A stretch of 20,272 nucleotides of DNA, taken from assembly GCA_002162915.1 (NCBI GenBank), contig MABB01000024.1, forward strand, positions 1 to 20,272. Direction: 5' to 3'. Positions 17,249 through 20,272 of this stretch are shown one piece after another. The notes below the pieces were generated by a model. That model saw only the letters and a program-made list of their open reading frames with translations. It was not told the origin of the DNA and made no database searches. Every line of letters begins with the position of its first letter. Position 1 is the first letter of the stretch. Made by a program: the position numbers and the translations under genes. Origin of the DNA: Rhodospirillales bacterium 47_12_T64 (GTDB taxonomy: Bacteria > Pseudomonadota > Alphaproteobacteria > Kiloniellales > Kiloniellaceae).

Positions 17249-18280
17249 TTAAGCTACAGTCAGATTAGTAATACGTTTCAGTTCTTTCATGGCATGGAGC
17301 GCCTTACCGTTGTCGATGGCTTCAGCCGCGAGGGCGATGCCTTCCTTTACAGTGTTGCATTTCCCGCCAACGATGAGCGCAGCCCCAGCATTCAGCAGAG
17401 TAATATCCCGGTAGGCGCTTTTCTCGCCTTCAAGCAAAGCCATAAGTGCTTTGGCATTTTCTGCAGGCGTTCCGCCAGTGATATCGGCAAGGGTTGCACG
17501 GGGTAGTCCCACTTCCTCTGGTGTAATTTCGAATTCGCGGATTTTATTGTCCTTAAGTTCAACAACATAAGAGGGGCCAGTGGTCGTTAATTCATCAAGT
17601 CCGTCTGATCCATGCATGATCCATACATGTTCTGAGCCCAATTGTTGCAGTGTTTGCGCCATTGGTAGCATCCATCTTGGATCGTAAACACCCGTCAGCT
17701 GGCGTTTGACGGCAGCAGGGTTAGACATCACGCCGAGTAAATTAAATATGGTGCGAATACCAAGCTCAACGCGCGTTGGTCCCACATGGCGCATGGCACC
17801 GTGATGACGGTAGGCGACCATAAAACCGATGCCAGCCTCATGAACGGCTTTTTCTGTGAGCGAGAGATCACATTCTGTGTTGATCCCAAGTTCAGCTTGC
17901 ACGTCGGCCGTCCCAGATTTGGAGGAGGCGGCTTTATTACCGTGTTTGGCAACGGGAACACCAGCGCCGGCCACAACAAAGGCGGCTGCCGTAGATATAT
18001 TCAACGTTCCATATCCGTCGCCGCCGGTTCCAACCAGATCGATGGCACCTTCTGGAGCCTTAATATATTTTGCTTTTTCCCGTAGAACAGAAACGCCGCC
18101 AATCATTTCATCGGCGGTTTCACCGCGAAGATGCAGACCCATTAAAAAGGCCCCCATTTGCGACGGCGTCGCGTCACCAGAAAGAATTGTACTAAAGGCC
18201 AACTTGGCCTCATCTTGCGTTAAGGTCTTGCCCGCGGCAATTTTTCCGATCAGGCCTTTAAAATCAATTGAAACACTCAT
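17249..18280 (-). CDS. trpD: Anthranilate phosphoribosyltransferase
   Basis: TrpD adds the phosphoribosyl group from PRPP to anthranilate, the second committed step of tryptophan synthesis. The 343-residue protein has the helical N-terminal domain and the nucleoside-phosphorylase-like alpha/beta domain. The PRPP loop is GTGGDGYGTLNIST (residues 84-97), followed by VAKHGNKAASSKSGTADV, where the family usually has Ser rather than Thr in KSGSADV, a mild change. GPTRVELGIRTIFNLLG and GVYDPRWMLPMA are further conserved blocks. The ATG at 18280 directly follows the trpG stop (TAAATG), so the two are almost certainly coupled. Confidence 0.97.
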   Translation of the reverse strand: MSVSIDFKGLIGKIAAGKTLTQDEAKLAFSTILSGDATPSQMGAFLMGLHLRGETADEMIGGVSVLREKAKYIKAPEGAIDLVGTGGDGYGTLNISTAAAFVVAGAGVPVAKHGNKAASSKSGTADVQAELGINTECDLSLTEKAVHEAGIGFMVAYRHHGAMRHVGPTRVELGIRTIFNLLGVMSNPAAVKRQLTGVYDPRWMLPMAQTLQQLGSEHVWIMHGSDGLDELTTTGPSYVVELKDNKIREFEITPEEVGLPRATLADITGGTPAENAKALMALLEGEKSAYRDITLLNAGAALIVGGKCNTVKEGIALAAEAIDNGKALHAMKELKRITNLTVA

Positions 18281-18874
18281 TTATGCTACCGCTTTTAGGG
18301 GTTCGCCTGTTATTTTCAGGAAATTGTGAAGTAGGGCATGTCCTTCTTCTGAGGCAATGCTTTCCGGATGGAACTGAACACCGTGAAGAGGGAGCTCTTT
18401 ATGTTGCAACCCCATGATAATACCGTCGGCACTTTCCGCTGTAATATCAAAGCAGTCGGGAAGCGTTTCACGATCAACGATTAATGAATGATAACGGGTC
18501 GCAGTAAAGGGATTTGCAAGGCCTTCGAAAACGCCAACGTTTGTGTGCGAGATTGGCGAGGTTTTGCCATGCATCATTTCTTTAGCTCGAATGACATTCC
18601 CGCCAAAAAATTGACCCAAAGATTGATGACCAAGACAAACACCGAGCAATGGTAATTTCGTTGCGGCCGCCATTTTCACCATATCAAGGCAGATGCCTGC
18701 TTTATCTGGTGTGCACGGGCCCGGCGACAAAACAACACCTGCGGGTTTTTGTGCCAGAATTTCATCAACTGAAATAACATCGTTGCGATACACTTTTACA
18801 TCAGCGCCCAATTCTCCCAAGAAATGAACGAGGTTGTAGGTAAAGCTATCGTAATTATCAATAAGTATTATCAT
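18281..18874 (-). CDS. trpG: Anthranilate synthase component II (glutamine amidotransferase)
   Basis: TrpG supplies ammonia from glutamine to TrpE, which makes anthranilate from chorismate. The 197-residue class I amidotransferase has the catalytic triad Cys80 ([13 protein letters not shown]), His169 and Glu171 (VQFHPESI), and the start [20 protein letters not shown] typical of TrpG/PabA. The neighbouring trpD and trpC argue for a tryptophan role, but the protein may also serve PabB if no separate PabA exists. The start is fixed by an in-frame stop four codons upstream. No Shine-Dalgarno sequence precedes it. TrpE is not encoded next to it: the upstream region is a 306-nt gap and then a divergent gene. 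Confidence 0.96.
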   Translation of the reverse strand: MIILIDNYDSFTYNLVHFLGELGADVKVYRNDVISVDEILAQKPAGVVLSPGPCTPDKAGICLDMVKMAAATKLPLLGVCLGHQSLGQFFGGNVIRAKEMMHGKTSPISHTNVGVFEGLANPFTATRYHSLIVDRETLPDCFDITAESADGIIMGLQHKELPLHGVQFHPESIASEEGHALLHNFLKITGEPLKAVA

Positions 18875-18875
18875 A

Positions 18876-18911
18876 TCAACTGCTTATGAGGTTTATGGGA
18901 CAAAATAACAT
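18876..18911 (-). other. Possible 11-codon upstream ORF of trpG
   Basis: An ATG at 18911 opens a frame encoding [11 protein letters not shown] whose TGA lies one nt before the trpG ATG (TGATATG). AAGGGG lies about 11 nt upstream of this small ORF, while trpG itself has no visible ribosome-binding site. Translation through the small ORF could deliver ribosomes to trpG. There are no Trp codons, so it is not a classical attenuator peptide. It may be chance. Confidence 0.3.
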
Positions 18912-18991
18912 TGTCTGAAAACCCCTTTTCTAAATTAAAGGCGGGCGGGCTTTAGTTTCAACGCTTTTAGCCCCGCGTCAAGTCTCCTATT

Positions 18992-19019
18992 TGTATAGTA
19001 TTGGATTAATCTTTTCCAA
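18992..19019 (-). promoter_or_regulatory. Candidate trpGDC promoter with overlapping inverted repeat
   Basis: On the minus strand TTGGAA (19019-19014) and TATACA (18997-18992) are 16 nt apart. The inverted repeat TATTGGA-N9-TCCAATA (18999-19021) spans the -35 and spacer, a usual place for a repressor site. The leader to trpG would be about 110 nt. Assigned by eye from moderate consensus matches. Confidence 0.35.
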
Positions 19020-19143
19020 TAAATTCAGAGATCTCCGCGGTTTTGACACAATTTGTGACTAGGACTTTTCGTGCGAGGCTTATGGGACGTCTTCTGAGGG
19101 AATTTTAGAAGTAACTTTACCGGCACCCGGCAACTCTGTAAGT

Positions 19144-19157
19144 AATTGGTACCAATT
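19144..19157. repeat. 14-bp perfect palindrome upstream of the deacetylase gene
   Basis: AATTGGTACCAATT reads the same on both strands. It lies 23 nt before the ATG at 19181 and is followed by a run of T. It could be an operator for a dimeric regulator or, on the plus strand, a weak hairpin plus U tract ahead of the gene. Confidence 0.5.
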
Positions 19158-19180
19158 TTTTCAAGAGTAACAAAAATTAC

Positions 19181-20272
19181 ATGTCGGGCACAAAACAACC
19201 GAAACTACAAAACCTAAAGAAATCAAAACCTGAAAAAGAGACAACAACTCTTGAGGCTATGATTGAATCTCCGGCTAAACTGGTCACGCTTTGTGCTGCA
19301 ATTTTGTTGTTTAGCTTGATGACTGGTATGTTCATTGGTGGCATTATCAAAGACGGCGGATTAACAGCGTCAGTAATGGTGTTGCCGACAAAAGAAGATG
19401 GGCAAGTCCCGACAATAATCGCATTAAAGCCTACTGTAGAAACCCTGACAGATGCTCCGGAAAAACAAGACCCGGCTAGCAAGCCAATAGACGCCTTGGA
19501 TTATGATCCGTCAGATTACCAGCAAGCCCCCAAGGGTGAGCTTGCACTGGAAGCAGAGCTTCAAAAAATGCCGCCTGAAAAAGGCGTAGAGGTTGCGGCT
19601 CTTCCCACGGTTCGGATTGTCCCAAAAGCAGCCTTGTCTTCCAAAAAACAAACTTGGAAAAAATTTGCAGCCCAGTCTCCTGTGTTAAGTGGCAAGCCCT
19701 TGATCGCCATGGTCATTGATGATGTAGGGCTTAATTCTAAACGGGTTCGAGATCTTATCGCCTTGCCACCTCCACTGACTTTATCATTTTTGCCCTACGC
19801 AAAAGGCTTGAATGACTTTGCAGCGAAAACTCGGACACAAGGCCATGAAGTTATGCTTCATATGCCAATGGAGCCCTCTCGTGCATCTGCAGATCCCGGG
19901 CCAGACGCGTTGTTAAAAGCCCTTAGCTTCGATGAAATCCGAGCGCGAACAGTAAAAAATCTAGCCCAATTTTCAGGATATGTCGGGGTGAACAATCATA
20001 TGGGCAGTAAATTTACCGCCTATGAAGAGGGCATGACTGTTGTCATGGACGTTCTCGCCAGTGAAGGACTTCTGTTCCTTGACAGCCGGACTACTGCGAA
20101 AAGTAAAGGTTACCGACTGGCGAAAGCCCGCAATATGCCCGCAGGGAACAGGGACGTTTTTATTGATAATGAAATTAGTCTTTCAGCCATCACCAGTCAG
20201 TTGGCAGTGGTCGAGCGGTATGCGCGGAAAAACGGTATCGTAATTGCCATTGGTCATCCGTATCCAGAAACC
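19181..20272 (+). CDS. Divergent polysaccharide deacetylase family protein (YibQ-like), 3' truncated
   Basis: The frame from ATG 19181 stays open to the right edge, giving 364 visible codons. Residues 1-33 are charged and cytoplasmic. A single membrane anchor follows (about 34-56, LVTLCAAILLFSLMTGMFIG), then a Pro/Glu/Lys-rich linker to about 170. The deacetylase-like domain (PF04748 type) has LIAMVIDDVGLN (174-185), LSFLPYA, GHEVMLHMPMEP (221-232), VGVNNHMGSKFT (268-279), LFLDSRTT (298-305), RDVFIDNE (324-331) and GIVIAIGHPYPET at the edge. The conserved Asp pair 180-181 and His273 suggest a metal site. The family is often found near the envC and ctpA cell-wall genes and is presumed to act on an envelope glycan; its substrate is not known to me. 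AAGAG upstream is a distant ribosome-binding site. Confidence 0.9.
   Translation, partial: MSGTKQPKLQNLKKSKPEKETTTLEAMIESPAKLVTLCAAILLFSLMTGMFIGGIIKDGGLTASVMVLPTKEDGQVPTIIALKPTVETLTDAPEKQDPASKPIDALDYDPSDYQQAPKGELALEAELQKMPPEKGVEVAALPTVRIVPKAALSSKKQTWKKFAAQSPVLSGKPLIAMVIDDVGLNSKRVRDLIALPPPLTLSFLPYAKGLNDFAAKTRTQGHEVMLHMPMEPSRASADPGPDALLKALSFDEIRARTVKNLAQFSGYVGVNNHMGSKFTAYEEGMTVVMDVLASEGLLFLDSRTTAKSKGYRLAKARNMPAGNRDVFIDNEISLSAITSQLAVVERYARKNGIVIAIGHPYPET

Larger units (their letters stand above)
18875..19180. other. Divergent regulatory region between trpG and the deacetylase gene
   Basis: This 306-nt gap has no convincing protein gene. It holds the candidate trp promoter (18992-19019), a 7-bp inverted repeat overlapping it (TATTGGA 18999-19005, TCCAATA 19015-19021), a small ORF just before trpG (18876-18911, minus), a TTGACA at 19043-19048 that could serve the plus strand although its -10 (TTTTCG) is poor, and a 14-bp palindrome at 19144-19157. 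A loose GC-rich inverted repeat (GCGGGCT near 18944, AGCCCCGC near 18969) could form a leader hairpin on the trp transcript. There is no Trp-codon-rich leader peptide. Confidence 0.5.

Noticed and set aside
17856..18329. 157-codon plus-strand ORF over trpD/trpG
   Set aside because: It lies fully antisense to clearly conserved trpD and its Ser/Pro-rich composition is that of a reverse-complement shadow.
18875..19000. Classical trp attenuator leader
   Set aside because: No small ORF with tandem Trp codons and no terminator hairpin with U tract was found on the minus strand.
1..20272. Mobile elements, CRISPR arrays, tRNA or rRNA genes, phage genes, toxin-antitoxin pairs
   Set aside because: None seen: no transposase-like protein, no regularly spaced repeats, no tRNA-like cloverleaf recognised by eye, and intergenic regions are short and accounted for.

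Overview
This window reads as a chromosomal housekeeping segment of an alphaproteobacterium with moderate G+C. The evidence is gene content and order: the outer-membrane/lipid A cluster bamA-ompH-lpxD-fabZ-lpxA-lpxI-lpxB, with LpxI in the position LpxH fills elsewhere; the gltA-gltX-comEC-lexA block; the trp-moaC-moeA-lexA arrangement; a type II lumazine synthase (RibH2); and a GTTC-N7-GTTC LexA box, which is the alphaproteobacterial type. The genus cannot be fixed by eye; a Rhodospirillales/Kiloniellales/Sneathiellales-like lineage is a guess.

Layout. (1) 1-7117, plus strand: a tight operon for outer-membrane biogenesis. bamA is cut by the left edge. The order continues with the periplasmic chaperone ompH/skp and then lpxD, fabZ, lpxA, lpxI and lpxB, which cover lipid A synthesis from UDP-GlcNAc acylation to the disaccharide. 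Gaps are 20 nt or less and lpxI/lpxB overlap. (2) 7177-7581: a glyoxalase I gene, followed by a perfect 40-bp palindrome that looks like a bidirectional terminator shared with the converging gltA. (3) 7688-10520, minus strand: gltA (citrate synthase) and gltX (glutamyl-tRNA synthetase). (4) 10735-11502, minus strand: a RibH2 gene behind a complete FMN riboswitch, sitting between gltX and comEC. (5) 11752-13851, plus strand: comEC, a DNA-uptake channel of the short alphaproteobacterial form. (6) 13927-18874, minus strand: trpG-trpD-trpC-moaC-moeA-lexA. It combines part of the tryptophan pathway, two molybdenum-cofactor genes and the SOS repressor; lexA has its own promoter region with a LexA box. 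No trpE precedes trpG. (7) 18875-19180: a divergent regulatory region. (8) 19181 to the right edge, plus strand: a membrane-anchored YibQ-family divergent polysaccharide deacetylase, cut by the window end.

I did not find an undescribed multi-gene system. The features most worth a second look are regulatory: the riboswitch-ribH2 unit placed inside otherwise conserved synteny, the composite LexA operator upstream of lexA, and the trpG leader, which has no Shine-Dalgarno sequence of its own but carries a small upstream ORF ending one base before the trpG start.
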